A stretch of 64,000 nt of DNA, taken from Diabrotica undecimpunctata. Taxonomy: Eukaryota > Arthropoda > Insecta > Coleoptera > Chrysomelidae. The stretch covers positions 119,643,049 to 119,707,048 of the forward strand of contig NC_092808.1 in NCBI RefSeq assembly GCF_040954645.1, in the 5' to 3' direction. The position numbers and the translations under genes were made by a program. A model generated the notes under the pieces. It was not told the DNA's origin. It worked only from the letters and a program-made list of their open reading frames with translations, and ran no database searches. Position 1 is the stretch's first letter; every line of letters starts with the position of its first letter. Shown here piece after piece: positions 1 to 11,240 of this stretch.

Positions 1-780
1 TGGAGCTGTATGTTGTAGACGGGTAAGTTAAATGTAGATGCCTCTTTTGCAGCGCTGTCAGTATCTCATTTCCTTGGATGCCGATATGAGAAGGCACCCA
101 TAATATTGTTATTGAAGTTTCTCAAGAAGTATGGAGATTGATCGATTCTAGTATGTTTTGCACTAAGCGATTTTCACTAAAAATATTTTTGAATGAATAA
201 ATTTCCGACAGGTAATTAATTCAAGAGATACACTTTGATGATTTTCAAAAGGAAATTCGAGAACTTTTGAAATACTGAAGAGTTCTGCGGAAAACACACA
301 AGTGTTTGGATATTCGTATTGTCCTAATATTATATCAACTGTAGAGACAGAACAGCCAACTCCATTTGCGTTTCGAGATACATCGATATAAAGAATCTTA
401 TCATAATGGGACGTATTCACAATATCCTTGAAAGCTTGTCAAAAAATGATATTATTTGTTTGCTGCTTATTAAATTTACAGAAGGAGGTGTTTAAGAAAG
501 GAGGTGTTCTAGTCCATGGCAGAGATTCTTATTTTATAGACGCAAGTGTTTGAAATAATTTTGTGTCTTGATACAAAAGTTATGTGATCTTTGGGAATGA
601 AAGTATATATCTGGGCGAGTTGACAATTTCAGGTATCGGTGAGGTCAGACGATTAAATACTCGCTTAGTCGAATTCAATGAAATTCTACTAGCATAGATA
701 GAAGTAGTTGCTGCCTCCGAAGATAAAAAGTATTTTCAAGAGATTCATAATAGAAACTTTCAGCGGAACTGAATAGAAAT
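1..780 (-). pseudogene. LINE fragment with RNase H domain (Jockey/I-type)
   Basis: Read on the minus strand. The RNase H core shows ILYIDVSRNANGVGCSV, where YIDVS stands in for the usual YTDGS around the first catalytic Asp. VFSAELFSISKVLEF follows and carries the catalytic Glu position. Near the window edge WVPSHIGIQGNE is followed, after a one-base shift, by DTDSAAKEAST, the conserved C-terminal part of this domain. Bases 420-720 read, with stops, as the linker between reverse transcriptase and RNase H. In the living element this domain removes the RNA template during target-primed reverse transcription. The copy continues off the left edge and is dead. The family call rests on the WVPSHIGIxGNE signature; the exact clade (Jockey, I or R1) is not resolved. 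Confidence 0.8.
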
Positions 781-868
781 TGTATTGGTAATTAAATTGC
801 TTTAAAATAAATATTATGTGACCTTTTCTGTTAGTACTTTTAGATTCTCTTGAAATAATAGGAAATAT

Positions 869-1560
869 CTAGCCTAAGACGTCAATGGTTTTCTACCATT
901 TCTTTCTATCTTTTGTTAGGTTCTTCCAGTTTTGTACTCCAAACAATCCTAAATCTTGTTTTACCCATTCCATTCATTTTCTTCTTGGCCATCCTATTTT
1001 CCGTTTTGTGGCAGCGTCAGTATTTATTAATTCTTTGGAAACTCTTTCTTCCTGCGTTCTAGATACGTTATTGATATTGATCTTTCTGATCAGATTGCAT
1101 TGTAAAAGACACCTCTTAAGGGGTATTTTATATATAAAAAAGATATGCTTATCTTTTATACCTCCATATTTTATATTCTTCTGAGCATCTTCCGATCTGA
1201 GCATCTTCCGATCTGAGCATCTTCCGACTTCCAGCACTTTTACTACCTTTAGCCGTTTTTTTTTATTTGTAAGTTTTTTTATTTCTATTTTTTAACGTAA
1301 GTCCCAAATTATCGAACTGTCTAATTATCTCAAAGATATACTCCTTATCTGGGGCAGATACTTTCCAAAACTTTCCTAAATTTCATTATTTCCCCTCATC
1401 TCCGTATACTTTGTGTTCTCCTCATTTCCTTGCAGCCCATACTCTCTGGCTTTTCTGTCGAGTATTTTAAAAATCACTCTGAATTCTGTTGACTTTTTTG
1501 CCATTAGGAAAATTTTAGACATTGATGTCTGTAGCGATAGATTGAGCCTTTAGTGTGAAT
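869..1560 (-). pseudogene. RTE-like LINE: RT thumb and C-terminal tail
   Basis: Minus strand. In order: DRKAREYGLQGNEENTKY (the post-YADD GL-N-KTK motif), YIFEIIRQFDNLGLTLK (thumb region, F-LG), a gap, RTQEERVSK, then KRKIGWPRRK and MEWVKQDLGLFGVQNW, ending KTIDVLG and a stop at 869-871. This order is that of the last third of an RTE-type polyprotein. The YADD box is not seen, so the copy is truncated upstream. A 16-bp unit repeated three times (1183-1230) lies inside it and is not explained by the LINE frame. Family assignment is by motif order only. Confidence 0.65.
1183..1230. repeat. three tandem copies of a 16-bp unit
   Basis: GAGCATCTTCCGATCT occurs at 1183-1198 and 1199-1214, and with one changed pair (GACTT end) at 1215-1230. 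The array sits inside a degraded LINE and looks like a local slippage duplication. Its last ten bases match the end of a widely used sequencing adaptor, but the rest does not. Confidence 0.9.
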
Positions 1561-1860
1561 ATTGATTTCCCTTAAAATCTTTCCAATATTATAGCTAAAG
1601 CTGTATCTAACCAAAAACCAACAAGTTTAAAACCCATGAAGTTTATTGTTTCAGAGTTCAATTTACTTAAAAATAATGAAATATTCAGAACATCAACATT
1701 AGAACGATACTCAAGTTCGCGGTAGTTCTGAAATCTTTACTCATCCATTCCTGGATATATACTCCTCTTTCGCTTCTTTTCACGTCTTTTTGTTTGAAAA
1801 CGTCTAAACCTAGTTTAAAATAACTGTAAGATTTGACCATAACTCTATAACCTAGGTATA

Positions 1861-2835
1861 ATGTTCATCATCATTATCATTAACCTGTACGCGTCAACTG
1901 CTGGACATAGGTCTGCCTCGCTCTTTTTATCTGTCCCTGTCTTGTGCGGTTATGCATGCAGTTATTATGTCATGCAGTTACCGCCAACATTCAGCTCGTC
2001 AGTATATCTGGTGGGTGGGCGTTTTCTGCTCCGTAAAGCTTCTTGTCTTGATCTCCACTCGATAATACATTTTGTCCATCGGTTCACTGATAATCTGGTC
2101 CTGTCCAATTCCATTTTAACGACCCGATTTTTTCGATAACGTCTGTTAATTTTGTTCTACGACGTATTTTTTCATTTGGGATTCGGTATCTCAGAGAGAC
2201 ACCCAACATTTTCGGCTCCAGAACGTTCTGAGTCATGCGAATCTTATTTACTCCATTTTTTGTGAGTGTTCATGTTTCCGCTTCATAAGTAAGTAAAGGT
2301 AACACCCATTCGTCAAACATTTTTCTTTTGAGGCATATGGGTAGGTCTGATTTAAATACATAGTTAAATTTACCAAACGCTGCCCAGGCTAATCCTATGC
2401 GACGTGGGAGCTCACATATCTGGTTATCTCTGCTCAATCGAATTTCATGACTGAGCATCTCTCCATTTAAGTTGATACCATGGTCGTTCAGATCTGCCTT
2501 TGTACGTGTGTTCTAAAAGCGTCGTAAATAGCTTTGGAGAGACGGTGTCTCTTTGTCCTACATCTCTCTGTATACATAATTTATTTGTTCAGATAGTGTT
2601 TCGCTAACTGTGGCATTTTTATAGATACATTTGATTATGTCATTGTAGCAATGATCTATTCGGCATTCTGTCAATGCTTTTAACATTTTCTGCTGGCTTA
2701 GGGTATCGAATGTTTTTTTGTAGTCCACGGATATTAGTGCAATGGTTTGTTTTATTTAGGTTTAATGTTAAGGTTACAAAAAATCGCCAAATACAGCCCA
2801 ATCTTCTTTGAAATACTGGTTTTTTTATTCCCAAC
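1861..2835 (-). pseudogene. RTE-like LINE, RT to 3' end, (ATG)n-type tail
   Basis: Minus strand from about 2835 to 1861. SVDYKKTFDTLSQQKM is the first RT catalytic box (F-D). A frameshifted version of the G-DTVSPKLFTTLL box follows near 2530. Then comes MLSHEIRLSRDNQICEL through LPLLTYEAET (thumb and connection). The C-terminus reads RQTYVQQLTRT just before a tail that on the plus strand is atcatcatcattatcat. The copy is the same family as the one at 14053-14925, with many frameshifts and stops. A short microsatellite tail instead of poly(A) is typical of RTE-type elements. It is truncated at the 5' side near 2835. Confidence 0.8.
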
Positions 2836-2959
2836 TATATTTTAGATGCAATTTATTTATATTAGATTACATTTTTCGTTACATGGTAACATTTCGTTAC
2901 CATGTCTTATTTTGGTATCTTTTAGTTTTAACTCCTTACGTTGAGACCTATATGCAAAC

Positions 2960-3560
2960 ATTATTATATAACGGATTATTTTATATCTGCTGCTGTCTTC
3001 CCGTCCCCAGTTTTTATTCTTCTCTATTTAAGGCAATATCTTCCTACACCAAGTTTCTTGTCGTCATAGCCTCATTAACGTCATCTCTTTAACTTCGGTG
3101 TGGTTGATTTCTTTTCCTTCGTTCTGCAGGTATCTATTCCAATATTTTCTGAGGCTATCTCTCCCCTGGTTTTCTCTTAACATGGCCAAATCAAGTTAAT
3201 CGTCTTTTTTCAAGCATGTCTTGTATATTTCTGCCCACATCCATTTCATTTCTTATATGCTCATTTCAAATTCTCCTCCTCAATTAAACCTCCTTCTTTT
3301 GAACTTCTCCTTATAAAATTCATTTCGGTTGCCTAGAGTATGTTTCTAATAGCCTTTGTTACATCGCAAACTTTGGAAAAGTGGAGGCGAGGGTAATATT
3401 TTTAACTATGCTTTTATAAATGTGTTTTTTCATATCTCTCTTTATTGATCTGTCCCATAGAAGAGAATTTGGAGTCCAGATAGTCGCTTTGCCTTTGTTA
3501 ATTCTACTTTGTATTTCGTTCTAGCTATTTTCTTTTTTGTTATTAGGGACAGGAAGTTTG
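2960..3560 (-). pseudogene. RTE-like LINE C-terminal fragment
   Basis: Minus strand. KGKATIWTPNSLLWDRSI is the thumb region, with a stretch equivalent to the 'LW-K-L-iYKSIV' block. A conserved tail follows: FGHVKRKPGE, then RRKRNQPHRS, then a diverged LGTGRR-like end. The same blocks in the same order occur, intact, in the plus-strand LINE at 43745-44690, so both belong to one family. Stops interrupt this copy. It ends upstream abruptly at about 3560, as expected for 5' truncation during target-primed insertion. Confidence 0.75.
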
Positions 3561-4859
3561 AAAATAGGATGACCAAAGAAGACCTGGGGAAGACGCTTAG
3601 GAAGGGTATTTCAATAAAGTGAATTAATTAATATTTTTTACTTATTTTTACATATTTACATATTTTTATTATTTTTTACATATTACAATAAATATCGACT
3701 ATATTAACATTTTTTATGCTGGATTATAAAGAAAATTTATATTTGCCCATTTATTATAGTAAATAAATGTTTGTAAAATTTTTATTATCAGAACTTTGAA
3801 ATAAGAGTCTGTCAGACGCCATTTAGAAGCTTGGTCACACATATTACACCTGATTAAGAAATATATAAGAGGAAAGAAATTAGCAAAACAGACAATATCC
3901 TATATTTCCTGAATGTGCTGTTCTTTGTTACGCGTATTTTATAATATGATTGTAGGAAGCATATGTGTTTGATTTGACAATGCATGTAAAATTTTTCCAA
4001 TCAACTTTAGTTCACACCCTTACTCCAACAAGAAACTCACCCCCTAGAACAACACCCTTGATAACGCCAAACATCATAACACAAAACGTTCGACTTAACT
4101 ACGCATTGTGTTTATGACATATATATTTCGGGACGAATAATTTGTTTTTGGATGAAATGAGCAGCTTTTCACGTTAGTTTGACAGCCGAGATCGATTGTA
4201 CCAACATGTGGTAATGAGAAACACTTGTTGTACCCATTTATTTCATAGTGACTCATCTGTTTTTTAATTTCCCAAATGATGGATGACACGTTCCGATAAA
4301 ATCGACGCTTTCGAACCTATGAATTGGTTAATATGTGCCTATTGTTAGAGGACGTTGTTTAAAATTCGATGCTTTTGATAAAATCAAATTTTGTTAAAAT
4401 ATCCAGTAAAAGTGTAGGTATATTTGATGTTATTCACAACTAGAATACTAACCATATGTGATATTTGTAAATCCGCTTTTAAAACGTAAAATGTATTGAA
4501 AAAGATGCTTATAGTTAGAGTGCTCGCTGGCAAAAAAGTTTATGATAGATACTCTCTCCAAACTTTGAGTATAACCGATTCTAAAAATGTTTAATACATG
4601 TGAAATAGAGGAAAATAACACAATTCCATTCCGAGATATACTAGTTGTACGAGATTTCGACAAAATCCTAAGAACCAAATAGTTAAGAAAGAGCTTTTTC
4701 GACCAATCGCTTTTTCAATTATTATTATTTTTATCCTAAAAGATTCAAATATAAACTTGTACAGGGATTTATCTTAAGCACCAATTAATTTGTCACATCC
4801 TCGCCACCAAAGTGAATCTGGTCAATTACTAAAGACTATTTTAAATGAGAATTCATATT
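3561..4859. other. unassigned AT-rich stretch
   Basis: No reading frame here shows a recognisable domain. A 76-codon minus-strand frame at 4448-4678 has no motif I know and is the size expected by chance in such DNA. A C-rich run near 4020-4060 is unusual locally, but I cannot assign it. Confidence 0.5.
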
Positions 4860-5373
4860 CAAATTCTCTGAATAATAGATATCTGTTTTTTACTTCTTGT
4901 GGGTTACTTAACCGGATATATTGTATATAATACAAAATCTAAAGATGATATTCAAGTACGTTTTAGGTTGACAAAGAGTACAAAAAATTTGGCTGATGTT
5001 GCTTTGTATAACTTTTTGCCAGATGAAGTAAAAAGTCTTCCTTTATATCGTTTAAGTTTAAAATCAAATCACACTTTTTAAAGCATTGTTTTTATTCAAA
5101 AGCAAAGTTACTAAGTACAGCTTTGACATAATAGTATTAGTTTGGCCAGGATATTTGCCTATTATGACGATATTTCTATGTCTATGTTTTGACGATATGT
5201 TTTTATCTTATTTATTGAGTGTGTTTGTCGTTTCTTCAATTGTTAGTAATAAATATCTGTGTGTAATATTCAAATTCACAAAAATATAAATTAAATTTTA
5301 TAATGTATGTATTTAACAATTGTCACTATTTATTTGACTTGTCAAAAACTTTATTTTTGTATATTGACCAAAT
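4860..5373 (+). pseudogene. Jockey/CR1-like LINE 3' end (C-terminus and 3' UTR)
   Basis: The frame around 4899-5081 carries the typical end of a Jockey/CR1-type polyprotein: YNTKSKDDIQVRFRL, then FLPDEVKSLPLYRLSLKSNH, continuing after a stop into the region near 5095. This resembles the family's usual block of 'fNkLPdeiK-L' followed by a basic tail. The UTR runs to about 5373 and then breaks off. It resumes at 5888 with a TTCTA-rich end, because an RTE copy has landed in it. A minus-strand copy of the same kind is at 33975-34935 and shares the TTCTATTCTATT tail. Confidence 0.65.
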
Positions 5374-5879
5374 CCAAATGGGATCACTCCAGTGAAATAA
5401 AACAATGCATAGGAAAAGCGAGATCGGCGTTTATAATGATGAAGTCTCTTTTCAGAAGTCACGATTTACCTCTTGCTACCAAAATTTCCGAAGCTTCTTT
5501 AGGAAAATTCGAGGCATTCGAGATGTGGTGTTACAGACGTATTTTAAGAATTTCATGGGTGGATCGTGTGACTAATGTTGAGGTCCTACGTAGAATAGGC
5601 AAGGAATGCGAGATTATTAACACCATCAAAGAGCGCAAACTAGAATATCTTGGCCATGTTATGAGGAATGAACAGAGATACGGCTTGTTGCAACTCATTC
5701 TTCAGTGTAAGGTATTTGGAAAGAGAGGACCAGGGGGAAGAAGAATATCTTGGCTTGAAAACCTGAGAAAGTGGTTTAATACATCGACGACCGGACTATT
5801 CAGAATAGCAGCAAGCAAAGTTAGGATAGCCATGTTGATCGCCAACATCCGGAACGGATAGGCATCGTAAGAAGAAGAA
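5374..5879 (+). pseudogene. RTE-like LINE (AAG-tail family), 5'-truncated copy
   Basis: One open frame covers 5374-5861: EIKQCIGKARSAFIMMKS, then an internal deletion joining LATKISEAS to FEAFEMWCYRRILRISW, then RKLEYLGHVMRNEQRYG, KRGPGGRRISWLENLRKW and the family's end IANIRNG. The tail is a short run of AAG. The direct repeat gaccaaat lies on both sides (5366-5373 and 5880-5887), giving the exact boundaries. At least six other copies of this family are in the window. With no RT core this copy cannot move itself. The frame is open, so the insertion may be fairly young. Confidence 0.9.
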
Positions 5880-5911
5880 GACCAAATAAATTCATTTTTA
5901 TTCTATTCTAT
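5880..5911 (+). repeat. target-site repeat and 3' tail of the interrupted Jockey/CR1-like LINE
   Basis: gaccaaat repeats 5366-5373. After it the older LINE resumes with an end rich in TTCTA (attttattctattctatt). That end matches, in reverse, the tail of the minus-strand LINE near 33990. Confidence 0.75.
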
Positions 5912-6384
5912 TAGTAATAATTTCCCGCTCAATCCTACTTTATAACAATAAATCGACCCTTTTTTGGCTATATTAATGGAGGTTGATCAATTATTGTACC
6001 ATCTCACATAAAATAAGGTCTTGGTTTTTATCTATGTTAAAAATTAAAATGGTAGTCATTAATTTTATGAAACAAAGTGACGAAAATCAAAATTCAGATT
6101 TGTTTCACTTGTTATTATTTGCCAACATAACCCCTACTTAATAATAATAAATTGTTTGTGTTTTCTCTTTAAAAATAAAGTATTCATTTTAAAAACTGAT
6201 ATAAATAATAGTTTGTTTTTTTTTGGTTAATTTTAGATGGCTATTCAGAAACATATTTATATTATTTCAATATATTTAGAGCAAGCTTTTTAATGGTTTT
6301 TTTTAATATTAATTACTATAAACCATGCTATGAAAATAACAGCAGATTTAATCTTGTCAGAAAATCTTGATTAAATTATTGTAA
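5912..6384. other. unassigned AT-rich stretch
   Basis: No coding or structural signal recognised; homopolymer-rich AT DNA. Confidence 0.5.
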
Positions 6385-6588
6385 TTGGTTAAGAGATATC
6401 GTGTGTGCCGTGACAATAGTAATCTAGTAGATAAAGTAGGTACCTACTATGGACGGGAGAAGCTACATTCTCCAGTGACGGGCAATATTTGGATTTGGTG
6501 GAGCATTTTAAACGGTAAACCTATTGGATTTTTTATATTTGGTAAAAAATTAAGTGGAGAATTATATGTGAATTTTTTAAGTAAGTAA
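6385..6588 (+). pseudogene. mariner-like transposase fragment
   Basis: A 67-codon open stretch contains TGNIWIWWSILNGKPIGFF and KKLSGELYVNFLSK. This corresponds to the block between the first and second catalytic Asp in mariner-type transposases ('NVWaGIlgd-IIGPfFidG-LtgekYl-fL'), as seen intact at about 52000-52080 in this window. Both catalytic Asp residues lie outside the fragment. No inverted repeats were found around it. The assignment is by short similarity only. Confidence 0.5.
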
Positions 6589-6744
6589 GAATTACTACTG
6601 GTTTTAAAATTTTTTTTAAAATCTCGAAAAAAAAAATGCGGTAACAGCAGGTTAAATGACCAGCATATTTTAAATACATTTTCTGATAACCCAGAAAATG
6701 TGTTATCATGTGGGTGAAAATATTGACTAACAGCTAATCTTGAT

Positions 6745-6933
6745 TAGCGGTTCCCAACCTTTTTCTCTCTGCGAATTCCTTATAAATATTAGAATATATT
6801 ATCGGCGATCCCCCTGAGCAGTCGTTAGTGAGAGTAAATAAAACACTACTATTTAGCTGTTATTAAAATGTATTAACCATATCAATAATCGTAATAAACA
6901 AAGTAAACTTAAACATAACTGTAATGTAAAATA
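6745..6933. mobile_element. hAT-type terminal fragment
   Basis: TAGCGGTTCCCAACC starts at 6745, matching the CAGnGGTTCnCAACC type of hAT terminal repeat seen again at 63374. The following CGGCGATCCCC-like stretch also resembles the ends of such elements. A Tc1 element interrupts it at 6934. No transposase can be assigned to it. Confidence 0.5.
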
Positions 6934-8472
6934 CACTGCGCTCCAAAATTAACGCATAATTTTAAAATTCTTATTTTGAGTTGTAATGAAAGAATTTTTG
7001 TTTGTTCTTTTCTGCTTTATGGTTATTTTAGAACATCTTAAATAAAAAACTTTTCTTTTTTTATAAAAAATGTATTGAAATTAACAATATAACATCATAA
7101 ATCTAAACATCTAAACAAACAACTGATCTAAACAAATCAACATTGTAAATTAATAACGAAATTTCAATTTTTAAATTTGACGAAAATACTAGTACTGTGT
7201 ACTAGTATCGAGTATTGCCTCCTCTGGCATTTACTACTGCTTCACAACGATCTCTCATACTGAGAATAATCGTTCTGATTTATTCTTGATCAATTTAATC
7301 CCAAATTTCAACCAACCGCAAAAAGAGTTTATCTAATGTGTTTGGAGCATTAGGTAGTTGTCGTAGTCGTCTGCCTACGATGTCCCAAACATGTTCTATT
7401 AGGTTGAGGTCAGGACTTCTTGCAGGCCAATCTATGGCAGGAATTCCAACCTCCTGACGATACTGCTGCACAATTCTTGCCGTGTGTGGCCTGGCATTAT
7501 CTTGCATAAGCATGAAATTATCCCAAATAAATGGTGCGAATGGCACGACATGCTCTTCTAAAATGTCTGTTATATACCTCTGCGATGTAAGCCGACCGCG
7601 ATCTATTCTAACTAATTCCGTACGAGCGTCTAAATTAATCCCACCCTACACCATTACCGAGCTTCCGCCATACTGTGCAGTCTATACACTCGGTTTCTCC
7701 TGTCATCAGAAAAAAGACAGTACCTGGATTCATCGGTGAACAATATTCTTCCCAAATCGTCATTATTCCAATCACCATGTTCACGAACAAAATGCAATAT
7801 TTGCCTTCTATGGTCTCTGGTCAATAATGGGCCAATTGGTGCCCTTCCTGGTATAGGTCGTTTTCGGTAAGTCTTCTTCTAATCGTATTTTGGCTGATTC
7901 TAAAGTTATTACGATCCAAAAATTCATTTTGTAGAGAAGTATTGGTAACAAACCTTTATCTCAGTGTACGAAGTGTCAAAACCGGTCTTGATTAGGAGTT
8001 GTACCCCTTCTACGGCCTTGACCGGGTCTTCTTGAATTCCTTCCAGTAACAGAAAAACGTGTTAATACTTTTGAAATGGTTAACTGGGTGACGTTAAAAC
8101 GTTCAGCGAACTCTACTTGAGTGTATCCTTCTTAGCTAGGAGTAACGATTCTAAAACAGTCACTTTCTGACAAATTTCGATTTTCTTGCTGCTAGTGGTT
8201 CATTTCAAAGAAAAAACACTTAATAAACTTGAAAAACCCCTTTAAACGTTAAGCACAACGTAATCCAATCCAACTAAATTCGAAATAAAATGAAGCACAA
8301 TTAGCATGTTTTTATTTTTTTTGTAAAAAAATGGTAAAAACGTCAGCGTTTTTACCGTTCTTTCGATAAATTTTACAATATACCGGGAGTATATTAGCAC
8401 AATAATCGAAATATTAAAATTATTTGATTTACCAGAATTTTTAAAATTATGCGTTAATTTTGGAGCGCAGTG
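6934..8472 (-). mobile_element. complete Tc1-like transposon with TA duplications
   Basis: The ends are inverted repeats of about 37 bp starting CACTGCGCTCCAAAATTAAC, flanked by TA at 6932-6933 and 8473-8474. A single minus-strand transposase pseudogene fills the inside. The size of about 1.54 kb fits Tc1 elements. Many stops show it is not autonomous, but the ends are intact, so it could in principle still be a substrate for a related enzyme (inference). Confidence 0.92.
7202..8203 (-). pseudogene. Tc1-like transposase (DD34E), inactivated
   Basis: ATG at 8203 is followed by a stop at codon 4. The N-terminal helix-turn-helix part reads EFAERFNVTQLTISKVL, with the basic GRNSRRPGQGRRR linker between helices. 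The first catalytic Asp lies in FTDESRYCLFSDDR. The second is in MQDNARPHTARIVQQY, and the Glu is in WPARSPDLNLIEHVWD, with 34 residues between the second Asp and the Glu. The frame ends with RGGNTRY, the usual end of this family, at 7202. The length of 334 codons is normal. Several stops and at least one frameshift (near 7690) break it. It cuts and rejoins DNA at TA in living relatives. Confidence 0.92.
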
Positions 8473-8479
8473 TATTTAG

Positions 8480-8930
8480 AGAGACGTTATTAAAACTAAG
8501 TAAGCACCAAATGTATTTACTGCATTACTTTCCAAAGTCTTGGACATAATCATATTATCCCCATCTCTAAACCTAAAAAATCAAAAACAGATCCCCAGTA
8601 CTATAGACTAATATCCCTTACCTCGTCAACCTGTAAGCCATTCGAAAATATTATAAACCGTCGCCATATATGGTTTTTGGAAGAAAAAAAACCACTTGTG
8701 CCGAAGCAAAACAGCTTTCGTCAAAATAGATCAACCTAGTTAATCTTAAATCCGAAGTTCACGAAGCACTCATTAACAAACAACACTGTCTAGCTATTTT
8801 CTGCGATGTAACAAAAGCCTACGATTGTACCTGGAGATATGGTATAATAAAAAAGCTTCACTCCTGGGGTATTATTGGACAATTCCTCAAATTTGTTCAA
8901 AATTTGGTTTAGTTAAGTGTAACTTTGTTT
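8480..8930 (+). pseudogene. Jockey-type LINE reverse transcriptase fragment
   Basis: Across small frameshifts the plus strand reads HIIIPISKPKK-like text, then DPQYYRLISLTS, then after a break EVHEALINKQHCLAIFCD, and VTKAYDCTWRYGIIKKL (first catalytic box, with a changed F-D context), KLHSWGIIGQFLKF. This is the fingers to palm part of a Jockey-type RT. The YADD box is missing: the element stops at about 8930, where an RTE copy begins. An RNase H of the same type resumes at 10223, so the two parts may be one element with a further deletion. Confidence 0.75.
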
Positions 8931-8934
8931 CTTG

Positions 8935-10157
8935 TTGCAATTAACGATGGTTAGAAGAAAAATATGCCAAAAGAAAAATGAATCCTGGAAAAAAAAAGTG
9001 CACCATGCTAAATACATACATTGGTGAAAGCCAAAGTTCAGTAAACTGAAAACTGTTAAAAAATTTAAGAAACAACAGAAAAAGAGATATTATCCGGTCC
9101 ATATCACCGCAAACTTGGGAAAAATCTTTTAAATATTTACTAACAAGGCGTCAGGCTTATAGAATCACCAATCAGAATAAATATGCAGACATCTAAAGAA
9201 TGGCAAATCACCTGGCCCAGGAAATATAGCTCCGGAACTCATCAAACATGGAGCCAAAATACTAATTCAACGGCTACGACAACTACTACTTTTCCAGGAA
9301 TGCATAAATAAACATAAAATACCTGAGGAATGGAAAGAATCGCATATGAGCACCATCCATAAAAAGGGAGATAAATCGAAACCTGAAAACTATATAGGAA
9401 TTGCAGATACTAGTAGTATTAGCAGAATATATGGAAAAATAACAAAAAATCAAATAGAAGAAGGATACCAAGTTATGGAAGCCGAAGAACAGGCTGGTTT
9501 TCGTGCAGGTCGATCTACAATAGACCAGGTCTTCTCTATTACTTAGATAATTAAAAAGAAAGTTGCTCGTGGCCAAGAAGTCCACATAACGTTCGTAGAC
9601 CTTAGGAAAGCATATGATAGTGTCCCGCTTGATAAATTATAAGGGGCACTAGAGAAAATAAATATAAATTTAGAATTGATTGAAGCCGTAAAAACGTTGT
9701 ACTACCAACAAACAACAAGAATTAAAACAGGAAATCTGATAACACCGGGATTGAAAGTGACTAAAGGACTAAGACATAATACTGTATATTCCCAACATTA
9801 TTCAAAATATACCTCGAAGCAGCACTCAACAAATGGAAGAAAAAATGTACGAATATGGGCATATTACTAATGGACTTAACTTTGTACATTCTGTGCTTTC
9901 TGTACACTCTGCGATGACCAGGTGATCATCGCACAGGACTCTGATGATATCAAAACGACACAACTCAGATGGTACGGACACGTAAGGAGAATGCCGGAGA
10001 ATAGAATACCAAGACAAATTCTTGAATAGCAGCCAAGAGGAAGGCGGAGACCAGGAAGGCCTAGAAAAAGTTGGAGAGAAAGAGTTGATAAGGAAATCAG
10101 AGAACTGGAGGACTGAGATTAAAATTCGGAAGACGTCAAAGAACGTTGTAAACCGAC

Positions 10158-10159
<2 letters not shown>
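8935..10159 (+). pseudogene. RTE-like LINE with internal deletion through YADD
   Basis: Pre-RT text is degenerate. The RT starts with NGKSPGPGNIAPELIKHG, IPEEWKESHMSTIHKKGD and EEQAGFRAGRSTIDQVFS, and continues with the first catalytic box FVDLRKAYDSVPLDKL. After 9870 the frame jumps from DDQVIIAQDSDDIK straight to QLRWYGHVRRMPENR, so the region between the YADD box and the thumb end is deleted. The C-terminus reads RGRRRPGRPRKSWRERVDKE. A long TA repeat follows directly at the 3' end, perhaps expanded from its tail. Several stops; not functional. Confidence 0.88.

Positions 10160-10222
<63 letters not shown>
10160..10222. repeat. (TA)n microsatellite
   Basis: About 31 uninterrupted TA units directly after the RTE 3' end. 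Confidence 0.97.
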
Positions 10223-10225
<3 letters not shown>

Positions 10226-11095
10226 CCCCATCCCCACCAGTCATATTAATAAACCACTTCAAAGATATAATGGATAGATTTGGCGACTACCAACAGATAT
10301 ACGCATATGCATCAAAAACAATGGACGGAGTGGTAGCAGCAATTTCCTCTAATACTCTAAATTTAAGTTGTATAACAACTGAACTATCTTCAATACAGAA
10401 CTATCCGCAATCCTTAAAACTCTACAATTCATTAACAAAGCGGATCAGAAACATTAGACAATAATAATTGAGTCAATGAATGCCGTGTGTGATATCCAAA
10501 ACGTATACTCCAGTATCCTTTGTAACATCCAAAACATATACTCCAGCAACCCTATTCATTAAGAAATTTACAAAGAACTTCAAAATGCTGTAAAGAAAAA
10601 AAAAATACGTGTTATTAATCTGGGTTCCATCTTATATTGGAGTACACGGTAACGAGGTTGTGGACCACCTAGCTCATGAAATAGCGACAAGTTCAACTAA
10701 ATAAAATAGTACCAAGTGATCTTAAATTGTGCTTGAAAAACATAGTTGTGCATGGTCGCAGTGTTTCGAAAAACAAAGTCAATTTAAAGACATTGCTTTA
10801 CAAAAACAGGCCTTTTTGTTACCTAGGAAACAACAAGTATTCTTTACTCGACCCCGACTTGGTCACACCCGCCATACTCATCATTACCGAATCACAAGAG
10901 ATAACCCCCCATACTGCAGCCAGTGTCAAACCAACAAACTACCTCTAGTAAACAACAAATATAGTAAAACAAAGTTTAGCCGAATGTCAAATCTTCCAGG
11001 AAGTAAACTCAACCTTCCCAGCGACATAGGCGAGCTGCTTAGAGACAATAATCATCTACACAACATCATAAAGTTCTTTTTTAATTAAAATCTAG
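10223..11095 (+). pseudogene. Jockey-type LINE RNase H and C-terminal part
   Basis: A diverged RNase H begins at about 10270 (IYAYASKTMDGVVAA in place of the TDGSKT motif). It continues at 10625 with WVPSYIGVHGNEVVDHLAHE, the same signature as at the left window edge. The last frame (to 11088) has FTRPRLGHTRHTHHYRITRD and NPPYCSQCQ, matching the 'RlRlGHTr-TH-yLl' and C-C-C end of Jockey polyproteins, and closes LLRDNNHLHNIIKFFFN. Two overlapping frames share the text, showing a frameshift near 10860. Probably the tail of the RT at 8480-8930. Confidence 0.8.
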
Positions 11096-11240
11096 TTTGT
11101 ATCACAAATTACCTATATCAATCTTCTTTTATGTGAGTATGTAAACAATATTGTAACCTTCCTTTGTTTTAATATGTATTTTTCCATTGTTGTCGTCTAT
11201 AACATCAGTGTTTCGGACGACATTACAAAAAAAACTAAGT
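11096..11240 (+). other. probable 3' UTR and poly(A) of the Jockey-type LINE
   Basis: Non-coding stretch ending in a run of A at about 11228-11235, directly after the C-terminal stop. The position and poly(A) fit Jockey elements; the end point is approximate. Confidence 0.45.

Noticed and set aside
4448..4678. 76-codon minus-strand frame
   Set aside because: No motif, no context and chance length for this base composition.
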